DNA of 64,000 nucleotides from Plantactinospora endophytica. GTDB taxonomy: Bacteria; Actinomycetota; Actinomycetes; Mycobacteriales; Micromonosporaceae. Position 1 is the stretch's first letter. Every line of letters starts with the position of its first letter. The position numbers were made by a program, and so were the translations under genes. The stretch is from the NCBI RefSeq assembly GCF_016862915.1, contig NZ_BONW01000013.1, forward strand, positions 620,001 through 684,000, read 5' to 3'. This document shows, in pieces, positions 33,265 to 42,699 of this stretch. A model generated the notes under the pieces. It worked only from the letters and a program-made list of their open reading frames with translations, had not been told where the DNA came from and did not search any database.

Positions 33265-34848
33265 GTGCCTGTTCAGGACTGGTTTCTCAGCGAGGCGGAG
33301 CGGGACAACGCCGACTCCGCCGTCCCCGCCTGGACCGAGGGCAACCTGGCCGAACCACTGATCCACGGCGCCAGCTACTTCGACCGGCTCACCACCGAGA
33401 TCGAGGCTCTGCGCGAGGGCGACCACGTCTTCTTCACCGACTGGCGGGGCGACCCGGACGAGCGGATGCGCGACGACGGCCCGACCATCGCCGAACTGCT
33501 CTCCGCCGCCGCCCGGCGTGGCGTGGTCGTCAAGGGCCTGATCTGGCGCTCCCATCTCGACCGGTTCACCTACAGCGAGGAGGAGAACCGCCACCTGGGC
33601 GAGGAGGTCGAGGCGGCCGGCGGGGAGGTGCTGCTCGACCAGCGGGTACGGCGTGGCGGCTCGCACCACCAGAAGCTGGTCGTACTCCGGCATCCGGGCC
33701 GGCCCGAACGCGACGTCGCGTTCGCCGGCGGCATCGACCTGTGCCACAGCCGGCGCGACGACGCCGAGCATCACGGCGATCCGCAGGCGGTGCGGATGGC
33801 GAAGGCGTACGGCGAGCATCCGCCCTGGCACGACGTGCAGCTCGCGGTGCGCGGCCCGGTGGTCGGCGCGCTCGACACCACCTTCCGGGAGCGCTGGACC
33901 GACCCGGCGCCGCTGGACCAGCACGGGCCGGTCAGCACCGTACGCGACATGCTGCGCGGCGCCGACCTGCACGCCGACCGGCTTCCGCCGCAGCCGCCCG
34001 ACCCGCCGCCCTGCGGCCCGCACCGGATCCAGGTGCTCCGGACCTATCCGGCGATGCGCCCGGCCTATGGCTTCGCGAAACTGGGTGAGCAGACCATCGC
34101 CCGTGGCTACACCAAGGCGATCAACCGGGCCAGGCGACTGATCTACCTGGAGGACCAGTATCTCTGGTCCCGGGAGGTGGCGAAGCTCTTCGCCGACGCG
34201 CTGCGCGACAACCCCGAACTGCACCTGGTCGCCGTGGTGCCCCGGCATCCCGACGTCGACGGCCGGCTCGCCCTGCCGCCCAACCAGGTCGGCCGGGAGC
34301 AGGCCATCGCGCTCTGCAAGGAGGCCGCCGCCGACCGGGTGCACGTGTACGACGTCGAGAACCACGCCGGCACCCCCGTCTACGTGCACGCGAAGGTGTG
34401 CGTGGTGGACGACGTCTGGTGCAGTGTCGGCAGCGACAACTTCAACCGGCGCTCCTGGACCCACGACAGCGAGCTGTCCTGCGCCGTACTCGACGACACC
34501 CCGGACGAACGGGAGCCGCGCGACCCGGCCGGGCTCGGTGACGGCGCCCGGCGCTTCCCCCGTGACCTGCGCCTCGCCCTGCTCCGCGAGCACCTGGACC
34601 GCGCCGCCGACGACGCCGCGGACCTGCTCGACCCGGAATCGGCGGTCGGCGCCATCGACGCCACCGCCACCGCCCTGCGCGACTGGCACGCGGGCGGACG
34701 CGTCGGACCCCGGCCGCCGGGCCGGCTGGTCCCGCACGAGACCCGCCGGCTGCCGTGGTACCAGCGGCTCTGGGCGGTCCCGGCGTACCGGCTCGTCTAC
34801 GACCCGGACGGGCGTGCCCTGCGGGACCGCCGCGCCGGCACCTGGTAG
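33265..34848 (+). CDS. Phospholipase D-like protein
   Basis: A 527-aa PLD-superfamily protein, no signal peptide seen. The second active-site motif is canonical, H375-x-K377-x4-D382 (VHAKVCVVDD), followed by GSDNFNRRS. The first is H135-x-K137 (HHQKLVVLRH), where the Asp position holds Arg; the later FAGGIDLCHSRRDD completes that half. Superfamily members include phospholipases, cardiolipin synthases and nucleases; bacterial proteins of this size most often act on phospholipids. GTG start with GGAAGG upstream. The ECF sigma gene follows 35 bp later. Confidence 0.82.
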   Translation: MPVQDWFLSEAERDNADSAVPAWTEGNLAEPLIHGASYFDRLTTEIEALREGDHVFFTDWRGDPDERMRDDGPTIAELLSAAARRGVVVKGLIWRSHLDRFTYSEEENRHLGEEVEAAGGEVLLDQRVRRGGSHHQKLVVLRHPGRPERDVAFAGGIDLCHSRRDDAEHHGDPQAVRMAKAYGEHPPWHDVQLAVRGPVVGALDTTFRERWTDPAPLDQHGPVSTVRDMLRGADLHADRLPPQPPDPPPCGPHRIQVLRTYPAMRPAYGFAKLGEQTIARGYTKAINRARRLIYLEDQYLWSREVAKLFADALRDNPELHLVAVVPRHPDVDGRLALPPNQVGREQAIALCKEAAADRVHVYDVENHAGTPVYVHAKVCVVDDVWCSVGSDNFNRRSWTHDSELSCAVLDDTPDEREPRDPAGLGDGARRFPRDLRLALLREHLDRAADDAADLLDPESAVGAIDATATALRDWHAGGRVGPRPPGRLVPHETRRLPWYQRLWAVPAYRLVYDPDGRALRDRRAGTW

Positions 34849-34883
34849 ACCTGATCCGGTACGGGGGAAACGGAGGCCGACCG

Positions 34884-35945
34884 ATGAGCGGTGGCGACGA
34901 CGGGCTGGTGGACGCCGCCCGACGCGGCGACGAGTCCGCGTTCACGGTGCTGGTCGAGCGGCACCGGGGCGAGCTGCGGGTGCACTGCTACCGGATGCTC
35001 GGCTCGTACCACGACGCGGAGGACCTGGTCCAGGAGACGTTCCTGCGCGCATGGAAGGGCATCGCGGGCTTCCAGGGCCGGTCCACGCTCCGGGCCTGGC
35101 TCTACCGGATCGCCACCAACGCCTGCCTCGACGCGCTCGACGGTCGCGCCCGCCGGCTACTCCCGCACCACCTGTCCGGCCCGGCGGATCCGGCCGACGA
35201 CGTGGCGCCGCGTACCGACATTCCGTGGCTTGAGCCGTTTCCGGACCGGCTGTGGGAGCCGGCGGCGCCGGCCGAGGCCGAGCCGGACGCGGTACTGGTC
35301 GCCCGGGAGACGATCGAGCTGGCCTTCCTGGCCGCGATCCAGCACCTGCCGCCGAGGCAGCGGGCGGTGCTGATCCTGCGGGACGTGCTCGGCTGGCCGG
35401 CCAACCAGACCGCGACCCTGCTCGACGCGAGCGTGGCGTCGGTGAACAGTGCCCTGCAACGGGCCCGGGGGACGATCCGCGCGCACCTGCCCGAGCGTCG
35501 GCTCGACTGGGCACCGGCGACGGAGCCCACCGAGGAGGAGCGGGCGGTGCTGCGCCGCTACGTGGCGGCGTTGGAACGCGCCGACCTGGCCACCGTGGCC
35601 GGGCTGCTGGCCGAGGACGTACGGACGACGATGCCGCCGTTCCCGGAGTGGTTCCGGGGGCGGGAGTCGGTGCTCCGGGCGCTGGAGTCGAGCTGGGACC
35701 CGGATCTGCCGGACTACGTCGGCAGGTTCCGCACCCTGCCTACCCGGGCGAACGGGCGGCCGGCGGTGGCGTCGTACGTCCGGCGGCCGGGCGAGCACGA
35801 CTACCGGCCGTTCGCGATCGGGCTGCTCTGGATCGAGGCCGGGAAGATCACCGAGATGGTGGCCTTCCACGATCCCGAACTGTTCACGGCGTTCGCCCTG
35901 CCGGCGTACCTGCCCGGGTCGCTGCCGGCGGCCGAGCCCGCCTGA
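34884..35945 (+). CDS. ECF sigma factor with C-terminal SnoaL domain
   Basis: A 353-aa sigma-70 ECF factor. Region 2: FTVLVERHRGELRVHCYRMLGSYHDAEDLVQETFLRAWKG; region 4: LPPRQRAVLILRDVLGWPANQTATLLDASVASVNSALQRAR. From about residue 215 a SnoaL-like (NTF2-fold) domain follows (LRRYVAALERADLATVAGLLAEDVRTTMPPFPEWFRGRESV). In this class (SigX5/TIGR02960-like, related to ECF41) the tail controls activity, and no classical anti-sigma factor is needed. ATG has GGAGG upstream. The DHFR-like gene downstream is a typical partner of such sigma factors and may be its target. Confidence 0.88.
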   Translation: MSGGDDGLVDAARRGDESAFTVLVERHRGELRVHCYRMLGSYHDAEDLVQETFLRAWKGIAGFQGRSTLRAWLYRIATNACLDALDGRARRLLPHHLSGPADPADDVAPRTDIPWLEPFPDRLWEPAAPAEAEPDAVLVARETIELAFLAAIQHLPPRQRAVLILRDVLGWPANQTATLLDASVASVNSALQRARGTIRAHLPERRLDWAPATEPTEEERAVLRRYVAALERADLATVAGLLAEDVRTTMPPFPEWFRGRESVLRALESSWDPDLPDYVGRFRTLPTRANGRPAVASYVRRPGEHDYRPFAIGLLWIEAGKITEMVAFHDPELFTAFALPAYLPGSLPAAEPA

Positions 35946-36052
35946 GCCTGCACAGATGCCCGGCTGAGCCTGCACAGATGCCCGGCTGAGCCTGCACAGA
36001 TGCCCGGCCCGGCCGGCACCGATGACCGGCCCGGCCGGCACCGATGAGTTTC
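35943..36052 (+). repeat. 22-bp repeat starting at the ECF sigma stop codon
   Basis: Five units of 22 bp at 35943, 35965, 35987, 36009 and 36031. The first begins exactly with the TGA of the sigma gene, and units 1-3 (TGAGCCTGCACAGATGCC core) are identical; units 4-5 have drifted. Confidence 0.9.
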
Positions 36053-36109
36053 CGGCCGGGCCGCCGTCTCAACCGGGGAAGTGTGTTCCCCACCAGCCGG
36101 AGGTAGCCC

Positions 36110-36652
36110 GTGGCCACGTTTCTCTACTCGGCGAGCATGTCCCTGGACGGCTTCATCGCCGGACCGGGCGGTGACATGTCCTGGTTGGCCGCCCATCTCG
36201 GGGCGAACCCGACCGTCGACGACCTGGTCGGCAACGTCGGCGCCATCCTCGCCGGAGCGCGCACGTTCGGCGGCGACGACCCGTACCGGGACACGCCGCA
36301 GGAGGGCGAGGCGTTCGGCGGCGGGTGGAGCGGGCCGCAGTTCGTGTTGACCCACCGCCCGCCGGAGCGGCCGGTGCCCGGGGTCACCTTCGTGGGTGAC
36401 CTGCCGAGCGCGGTCGCCACCGCCGGTGCCGCCGCAGGGGAGCGTTACGTCAACGTCCTCGGCGCCGACATCGCCCGGCAGTGCCTCGCCGCCGGGGTAC
36501 TGGACGAGATCCTGGTCTGCGTCGTCCCGGTGCTGCTCGGCGACGGCACCCGGCTCTTCGTCCAGCCGGGCGGTGCCGACGTCAGGCTCGAACGTACCCG
36601 GGTGGCCGAGGCCCCGATGGGCACCAACCTCTGGTTCCGGGTGGTCCGCTGA
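36110..36652 (+). CDS. DHFR/RibD C-terminal-type reductase
   Basis: A 180-aa protein with the dihydrofolate-reductase-like fold of RibD C-terminal domains. Signatures: FLYSASMSLDGFIAGPGGDMSWL at the N-terminus, GARTFGGDDPY, and VNVLGADIARQCLAAGVLDEILVCVVPVLLGDGTRLF in the second half. It probably binds NADPH; substrate unknown, and in most actinomycetes these are stand-alone reductases beside ECF sigma factors. GTG start with GGAGG six bases upstream. Confidence 0.85.
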   Translation: MATFLYSASMSLDGFIAGPGGDMSWLAAHLGANPTVDDLVGNVGAILAGARTFGGDDPYRDTPQEGEAFGGGWSGPQFVLTHRPPERPVPGVTFVGDLPSAVATAGAAAGERYVNVLGADIARQCLAAGVLDEILVCVVPVLLGDGTRLFVQPGGADVRLERTRVAEAPMGTNLWFRVVR

Positions 36653-36682
36653 CGCCCCTGCCCCGGTACGCCCCGGTCGGCG

Positions 36683-38824
36683 TCATCCGGCGGGCTCGTC
36701 GTCCCGCCGGTGCCGGCCGCCCGGGGCGGGCGCGGTGTCCTCGTGCCCCGGCCACCAGGCGGCGTGCCCGAGCAGGGCGGTGAGGGCCGGGGTCAGGAAG
36801 AGCGACATCACGAACGCGACGATGACGATGCCGCAGGAGATGGCGAAGCCCATCTGGGTGAGGGTGCTGTTGCCGGCCAGCATCAGCGAGGCGAAGGTAC
36901 CGGCCAGGATCAGCCCGGCGGCGGCGACCGTCGGTCCGGCGTGCCGGATCGCCATGCTGGCGGCGTCGCGTGGACTGCGCCCCTCCCGGGCCTCCTCCCG
37001 AAGTCGGGCGATCATCAGGATGTTGTAGTCGGTGCCGAGCGCGACGACGAAGAGATACATGATCACTGGCAGGATGAAGATCAGACCGGGCTCACCCAGC
37101 CCGACCTGGAAGATCAGTACGGTGGCGCCGAGCGTGGCGGCGAAGCCGAGACCGACCGAGAGCATCAGGTACCAGGGCGCCACGGCGCTGCGCAGCAGCA
37201 GCCCCAGGATGACCATGATGAGTACGGCGGCGACCGGGAACACGACCGCGTAGTCCCGGTCCACGGCGGCCTGGATGTCGACGAAGACCGCGGTGATGCC
37301 GCCGACCAGCGCGGTCGTACCGTCCGGTGCCGCCGCGTGCGCGGTGTCCCGCAGCGGCCCGTCCACGGTACGCAGCGCGGCGGCGGACTGCGGGGTGTCC
37401 GCCAGGGTGACCACGAAGTTCGCCACCGTCCGGTCCGGCGACAGGGCTGGCTGCCCGACCTGCCCGACTCCGGGCACCCGGGCCAGTTCCTCCCGGTAGC
37501 CGCCGAGCCGGTCGACCGGCAGCGGGGCGCCGGTGTCGGAGCGGAGGAAGACGTTGGACGGCTCGGTCGCGCCGGCCGGCAGCCCCTTGAGGAGTTCCCT
37601 GCTCCAGACGTTCGACTCCGACTCGGTCGCGGTCGAGCCGCTGCTCAGGTCGAAGTTCGGATGGAAGCCGAGGGCGAAGACGGCGAGTACGACAAGCGCG
37701 CCGCCGGAGACCGCCGCGTACAGTGCGGGGCGGCGGCCCAGCGAGCGGCCGATCGCGGTGAACCGGGCGCCGGTCGGCTCGTGCCGCCACGCCTTCGACG
37801 GCCAGAAGACCCTGGTGCCGAGCAGTGACACCACGGCCGGGATCAGGGTCAGCCCGGCGACCAGGGTGGTGGCGACCGCGATGGCCAGGGCCGGGCCGAG
37901 CGACCGGAACAGGCCGAGCGTGGAGAGGATCAGCGCCAGGAACGCGATGATCACCGCACCGGCGGCGGAGGCGATCGCCTCGCCGGCCCGGGCCACCGCG
38001 CTGATCATCGCGGTCTTCGCGTCCTCGCCCAGCCGCAGCCGCTCGCGGTAGCGGAACATCAGGAACAGGATGTAGTCGGTGCCGACCCCGAACAGCACGA
38101 CGATCAGCATCGCGCTGACCGAGCTGTCGGTCTTCAGGTCGAACGCGTCGTTGGCCCAGGCGATCAGACCGGTGGCGACCTGTGACACCGCACCGATCAC
38201 CACCACCGGCAGCAGCGCGATGATCGGGCTGCGGAAGATGACCAGCAGCAGGACCAGGATCAGCCCGATCGTCGCGACTCCGATGATGGCGTTGGCCCGG
38301 TCGCCGGACTTCTGGGCGTCCAGCGCCTGCGCGGCCGTACCGGTGGTGCCGGCCTTGAGGCCGGAGCCGGCGAGCTGGGCCGGCAGCGCGTCGCGTACCG
38401 CCTGCACCGCGTCGGCCTGGGACCGGTCACCCGCGCTGCGCTGCGGATTGAGCTGTACCGCGACGATCTGGATCAGCCGGTTGGGTGACGGCGGCGTCGG
38501 TGTCACCGCGACCACGTTGCGGATTCGCTGCCCGGCCAGCGCCTGCCCGATCGCCGCCACCTTGGCCGCGTCGGCGTCGGTCAGCGGCGCGCCGTCCTGG
38601 CGTTCGAAGACGATGATCGCGGCTGGCGTGGTGGCCTGCGGAAACGCCTTCCGCTGGACCTCGGCGGCCCGGATCGACTCGTAGTGCGCGGGCAGGAAGG
38701 ACGCCTCGTCGGTGGTGGCGGTCAGGGTCGGCGCGAAGCCGATCACCGCCGCGGCGGCGACCACCCAGGCCACGATCACCCAGATCGGGTGCCGGACGAC
38801 GAACCGTCCCACAGCGGCGAACAC
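36683..38824 (-). CDS. MMPL-family transporter
   Basis: A 713-aa RND-superfamily protein with the MMPL layout: an N-terminal helix (HPIWVIVAWVVAAAAVIGF), a large outer domain, a five-helix block (about 170-330) with FGVGTDYILFLMFRYRE, and a second half repeating it with ALGTDYNILMIARLREE. These GTDY motifs carry the proton-relay Asp-Tyr pair. Exports lipids or other hydrophobic compounds in relatives. GTG 38824 (GAGAGGTG upstream) is preferred to a TTG at 38866 that would overlap the operator. No regulator adjacent. Confidence 0.88.
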   Translation of the reverse strand: MFAAVGRFVVRHPIWVIVAWVVAAAAVIGFAPTLTATTDEASFLPAHYESIRAAEVQRKAFPQATTPAAIIVFERQDGAPLTDADAAKVAAIGQALAGQRIRNVVAVTPTPPSPNRLIQIVAVQLNPQRSAGDRSQADAVQAVRDALPAQLAGSGLKAGTTGTAAQALDAQKSGDRANAIIGVATIGLILVLLLVIFRSPIIALLPVVVIGAVSQVATGLIAWANDAFDLKTDSSVSAMLIVVLFGVGTDYILFLMFRYRERLRLGEDAKTAMISAVARAGEAIASAAGAVIIAFLALILSTLGLFRSLGPALAIAVATTLVAGLTLIPAVVSLLGTRVFWPSKAWRHEPTGARFTAIGRSLGRRPALYAAVSGGALVVLAVFALGFHPNFDLSSGSTATESESNVWSRELLKGLPAGATEPSNVFLRSDTGAPLPVDRLGGYREELARVPGVGQVGQPALSPDRTVANFVVTLADTPQSAAALRTVDGPLRDTAHAAAPDGTTALVGGITAVFVDIQAAVDRDYAVVFPVAAVLIMVILGLLLRSAVAPWYLMLSVGLGFAATLGATVLIFQVGLGEPGLIFILPVIMYLFVVALGTDYNILMIARLREEAREGRSPRDAASMAIRHAGPTVAAAGLILAGTFASLMLAGNSTLTQMGFAISCGIVIVAFVMSLFLTPALTALLGHAAWWPGHEDTAPAPGGRHRRDDEPAG

Positions 38825-38865
38825 AGTGGCACCTCTCGCGGTCGGTGACCATCCTTTCGTGATCA

Positions 38866-38882
38866 AACCTAAACGCTAGGTT
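38866..38882. promoter_or_regulatory. Operator-like repeat upstream of the MMPL gene
   Basis: AACCTA-AACGC-TAGGTT: perfect 6-bp arms, 5-bp spacer, 41 bp before the GTG start. The form is that of a TetR-family site. The regulator must be encoded elsewhere. Confidence 0.5.
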
Positions 38883-38997
38883 GTCCACAGATGTGGTGAA
38901 TTCATGGCTTAGCTCCTGATCGTTTCGGTGGTCCGGGGCCCGACCTGTGCGGCCGGGCCCTGGACCGGGTACCGACGCGGCGTCGCCGCCGGCCGCC

Positions 38998-40758
38998 TCA
39001 GGCCGGTACGACCTCCGCCGGCACCTCCGGCTCGGCCGGCGTCGCCGGCACCGGGTCGCCGACCGGGTTGAGCAGTTCCGCGTTGCCCTCGAAGGCGTAG
39101 AGCAGCAGGTCGACCATCCGGAACGTCTCGTCGTCCGGGCCGAGGGTCGGCCGCCAGGTCGGGTCACGCAGGATCGAGATCCGGCTGCCCTCGATCGCCC
39201 GGTGGAAGACCTCGGCGACGATCCGCGCACCGACACCGTCGAGCCGGCCGCCGTTGAACTCCGCCTCCCGCAGGATGTAGAACCACAGCGGCGTGTTCGT
39301 GGTCAACTCGGCCTTCTGCGCGTCGGAGAGCCCGTCCAGCACGGCACCGTCCAGCCCGGCCAGGATCTCGTCGGCCTTCAACGGCACCAGGTCGAAGAGC
39401 TGGGCCATCTGCTGGCCGCTGGCCAGCCGTACCATCACCGCGCGGGTGAGGTTGCGGAAGGCCAGGTTCAGCTCGATCGCCGGCGGCACGTCCTGGCCGC
39501 CGAACGAGCCGAGCGGCAGGTCGCGCAGCGGGTCCACCAGGTTGGTGTCGATCCGCTTGGTCAGGTTGAGCTGCCGTACCCCCGGCTCGGTGTCGTTCTC
39601 GTCCACGTCGACGACCGCGACCAGGTCGTCCCGGCCGGCCTCGGTGAAGTCGAACAGGCGCCGCCAGTCGGCGATCCAGTTGGTGGGCAGCCGCTCGAAC
39701 GAACCCGACTCCGGGTCGGCGATGGTGCCGTCCGGCGAGAGGATGCCGCTGGTACCGGAGAACTGGAACAGCAGTTGCAGGGTGCCGGGCGCCAGCACGT
39801 CCCGGTGCGTCGAGGTGTTGAAGATGCGGTTCCAGTCGTACACCTCGCGGATCATGCTGTGCCCGAGCCGGTAGGCCGCGACGGAGAACTCGATGGGCAT
39901 CGTCGGCCGGTCGCCCGGTTGCACGGCCCTGCGCCGCTGGCGTTGGCCGTAGCCGGGAGAGACCTCGAAGAACTTCCGGCCCCGGGTGAACACCTCCTCC
40001 ACGACCTCCGGCGAGACGATCCTCGGCAGGAAGTCGTGCACCAGCAGCCACTGGTAGTGCCGCACCACCACCGAGCGGGCCGCCTGGAACAGCGCCCGCC
40101 CGGAGAGGCCGCCCTCGGCCAACTGGTCGACCACCCGGTTGTGGAACCGGATGAACGCCAGGTGGGTCTGGGCGACCACCAGGTTCTCGTCGTTGCGGGC
40201 GTCCGGGATCAGCGCCGCCCGCCGCTCCCGCTTGCTCGACCCCAGCCCGGACCGGGGCAGGTCGAAACCGTCCCGGTCCGGCGCCACCGCCGGGTCCGCG
40301 CCGCCGAGCCCGGCGGTGGCACCGGTCTTCAGGTGTACGCCGTCAGCGGCGTAGAAGACCCGGTCGGTCTTGTCCTCCGGCCCCCGCCCGTAGAGCGAGT
40401 CGAGGTCCAGCGCCGGTGAGCGGCCCTGGAGCAACTCGTCGACGGAGACGTCTTCGCCCAGCGCCGCAGCCGTGTTGTCCATGGTCAGGTCGTGGTCCAC
40501 GAACTGCCCGAGGTACGTGTAGCCGGCCGGCACCGCCGGATCCGCCGAGTCGACGGACGCGGTGTTGACCATCGCCTCGGCGAGTGCCGTCCGCGTCCGC
40601 TTGTCGAGTGCCCGCCCCTCGGGGCCGAGCCGGGAGAACCGGAACTTGCGCAGTTCGGCCGTTGTCGACGGACGCCGGGTCGTGGGTTCGTGGTTCTCGT
40701 CGAAGCACAGCAGGCCCTCGCCCTCGACGAGGTAGTCCTCCCGCATGTGGCGTTTCAT
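38998..40758 (-). CDS. Animal-type haem peroxidase (cyclooxygenase/myeloperoxidase superfamily)
   Basis: A 586-aa bacterial member of the animal haem peroxidase superfamily. Distal His89 lies in YLGQFVDHDLTMD, matching the GQxxDHD signature, and proximal His300 in AYRLGHSMIREVYDWN, matching RxGHs. RDPTWRPTLGPDDETFRMVDLL is in the C-terminal part. It has no signal peptide, so it acts in the cytosol or leaves by another route. ATG 40758 has GGGAGGAA upstream; earlier in-frame sequence is not conserved-looking. Reaction in bacteria is generally unknown (halide or substrate oxidation). Single gene. Confidence 0.87.
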   Translation of the reverse strand: MKRHMREDYLVEGEGLLCFDENHEPTTRRPSTTAELRKFRFSRLGPEGRALDKRTRTALAEAMVNTASVDSADPAVPAGYTYLGQFVDHDLTMDNTAAALGEDVSVDELLQGRSPALDLDSLYGRGPEDKTDRVFYAADGVHLKTGATAGLGGADPAVAPDRDGFDLPRSGLGSSKRERRAALIPDARNDENLVVAQTHLAFIRFHNRVVDQLAEGGLSGRALFQAARSVVVRHYQWLLVHDFLPRIVSPEVVEEVFTRGRKFFEVSPGYGQRQRRRAVQPGDRPTMPIEFSVAAYRLGHSMIREVYDWNRIFNTSTHRDVLAPGTLQLLFQFSGTSGILSPDGTIADPESGSFERLPTNWIADWRRLFDFTEAGRDDLVAVVDVDENDTEPGVRQLNLTKRIDTNLVDPLRDLPLGSFGGQDVPPAIELNLAFRNLTRAVMVRLASGQQMAQLFDLVPLKADEILAGLDGAVLDGLSDAQKAELTTNTPLWFYILREAEFNGGRLDGVGARIVAEVFHRAIEGSRISILRDPTWRPTLGPDDETFRMVDLLLYAFEGNAELLNPVGDPVPATPAEPEVPAEVVPA

Positions 40759-41090
40759 TCGTCGTTCCTCCCTCGTGGTGACCGGCACCCGGACCCGGCT
40801 CGGCTGACGGGGGAGGGAAGTACACGACAGGTTCGTACGCACGACGACGGAACGTGCGTCCGTTCGGTCTGACCCCCGTGAACGTCCGCGATCGGCGCGG
40901 ACCAGCCGATCCGGCCGGTGCACCATGCCGGTCTCGGTCGACTAGGGCCAAGAGTCCGCAGCACCCCGGAGGTCGTCCACCTAGTGTCAAGCATGCGACG
41001 CAAGGCGGGCCGAGCTGTCACCCTGTGACTACTGATCCGCCACGGTGAGCATTTCCGCTGCTGTATTCGGCTGCGGATATCCGCATTGTC
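40759..41090. other. Intergenic region between peroxidase and ramB
   Basis: 332 bp with no convincing gene. It should hold the peroxidase promoter (minus strand); a TTGACA-like box reads on the minus strand at 40985-40990. An inverted repeat GTCAC-CCT-GTGAC lies at 41017-41029, just past the end of ramB. No terminator stem of note. Confidence 0.4.
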
Positions 41091-42497
41091 CTAACCGGAC
41101 GCCGCATCCTGGTCCCGCAATGGGTATGGGATGAAGGTGCTCCGGTTCTCGTCGAGGTCGAGGCGCCGGCCGATCGGCTGGGCGGCTCGCTGCGGGCAGG
41201 TCATCCGCTCGCAGGTCTTGCAGCCCGGCCCGATCGGGGTGGCCGCCTCGGTGGCGTGCAGGTCCATTCCGGCGGAGTAGACGAGCCGTCCGGCGTGCCG
41301 GGTCTCGCAGCCCAGCCCGATCGCAAAGGTCTTGCCGGGTTGGCCGTACCCGCCGTGGTGCCGGATGACCGTGCGGGCGATCCAGAGGTAGCGCTGGCCG
41401 TCCGGCATCGCCGCGACCTGGGTCATCACCCGGCCAGGTGCGCCGAACGCCTCGTAGACGTTCCAGAGTGGACACGTCCCGCCGGAGCGGGAGAACGGGA
41501 AGCCGGTCGCCGACTGCCGCTTGGACATGTTGCCGGCCCGGTCCACCCGGACGAACGAGAACGGCACCCCGCGCGCCCTCGGCCGTTGCAGCGTGCTCAG
41601 CCGGTGGCAGACGCTCTCCCAACCCATCGCGAAGTGGTCGGTGAGCAGTTCGATGTCGTAGCGCATCGTCTCGGCCGCGGTGAGGAATTCCCGGTACGGC
41701 AGAATCAGCGCGGCGGCGAAATAGTTCGCCAGTCCGACCCGCATGAGAATCTGGGTCTGGAGGTCGGTGACGTTCTCCTCCTCGATGATTTCGTCGATGA
41801 CGTCGGCGAATTCGAGCAGTGCGATCTGGGCGCCCATCCGGATCGCCCGCTGCCCCGAGCGCAGCGACGTGGACAGGTGCAGGGTGCGGGTCTCCGGCCG
41901 GTACCGGTGCAGGTCGCCGGCGAGCGAGTCCGGGTCCTGCCGGACGATCCGGATGCCGTGCCGGCCGGCCAGCCGGTCGTTCAGGGCCGTCCGGGTCTCG
42001 CCCCGGCGGATGCCGATCTGCGCGGCGAGCGCCTCGGCCGCCTCGTCCAGCTCGGGAACGTAGTTCTGCCGGCGGTAGAAGAAGTCGCTGACCTGGTCGT
42101 GCGGGCTGCGACCGGGAACCAGCTCGCGGTCGCCCACCACCTCGGCGAGCTGGTCGTTGACCTGCCGGTAGCGCCGGTAGAGGTCGATCACCGCCTCCGC
42201 CACCTCGGGCAGCTTGCCGGCCAGCTCGGTCAGGTCGGGCAGGCTCGCCCGGGTCGGCAGCGCCTCGCGCAACTCGGCCACCAGCCGGGGTGTGTCGTGC
42301 GGTGCGAAGTAGGCCGTGTCGACGCCGAAGACCTCGGTGATCCGGATCAGCACCGGCACGGTCAGCGGGCGCGAGTCGTGCTCGATCTGGTTGAGGTAGC
42401 TGGGGGAGATGGCGAGCTGCCGGGCCAGCTCGATCTGGTTGATGCCGTGCTCCTCGCGCAGCCGGCGCAGCCGCGCGCCCGCGAACGTCTTGGTCAC
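41091..42497 (-). CDS. ramB: RamB-type regulator of acetate/glyoxylate metabolism
   Basis: A 468-aa XRE-type regulator with the short-chain fatty acyl regulator C-terminal domain, as in RamB and PrpR. HTH: LRRLREEHGINQIELARQLAISPSYLNQIEHDSRPLT. C-terminal conserved parts: GFPFSRSGGTCPLWNVYEAF, CETRHAGRLVYS and IGPGCKTCERMTCPQRAAQP; the Cys cluster is typical of the family, where an Fe-S or acyl ligand has been proposed. Directly divergent from aceA, which RamB represses in corynebacteria and mycobacteria, so the same role is very likely here. Confidence 0.9.
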   Translation of the reverse strand: MTKTFAGARLRRLREEHGINQIELARQLAISPSYLNQIEHDSRPLTVPVLIRITEVFGVDTAYFAPHDTPRLVAELREALPTRASLPDLTELAGKLPEVAEAVIDLYRRYRQVNDQLAEVVGDRELVPGRSPHDQVSDFFYRRQNYVPELDEAAEALAAQIGIRRGETRTALNDRLAGRHGIRIVRQDPDSLAGDLHRYRPETRTLHLSTSLRSGQRAIRMGAQIALLEFADVIDEIIEEENVTDLQTQILMRVGLANYFAAALILPYREFLTAAETMRYDIELLTDHFAMGWESVCHRLSTLQRPRARGVPFSFVRVDRAGNMSKRQSATGFPFSRSGGTCPLWNVYEAFGAPGRVMTQVAAMPDGQRYLWIARTVIRHHGGYGQPGKTFAIGLGCETRHAGRLVYSAGMDLHATEAATPIGPGCKTCERMTCPQRAAQPIGRRLDLDENRSTFIPYPLRDQDAASG

Positions 42498-42550
42498 GGC
42501 GCCTCCCTCCGCCCGTATCCCGTCACATTAACACGTCTGTAAAGTGGCGG

Positions 42551-42569
42551 ATTCGCAAGTTCGCAGAAT
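42551..42569. promoter_or_regulatory. Possible RamB site
   Basis: ATTCGCAAGTTCGCAGAAT contains the direct repeat TTCGCA twice and ATTC/GAAT ends. On the minus strand it reads AACTTGCGAAT, close to the AACTTTGCAAA-like sites known for RamB in relatives (comparison from memory). It lies 54 bp from the ramB start and 130 bp from aceA. Confidence 0.45.
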
Positions 42570-42699
42570 GGCGCCCGGACTTTTCAATAGTTGGCTGTTT
42601 CCGTGCCTCGACCCGTCGACGGCGACCGTGCCACAGTTTCGACATGGCCTGATGCACGACAGTTATCGACTATCCCATCGAACTCCGGAGGAGATTTCC

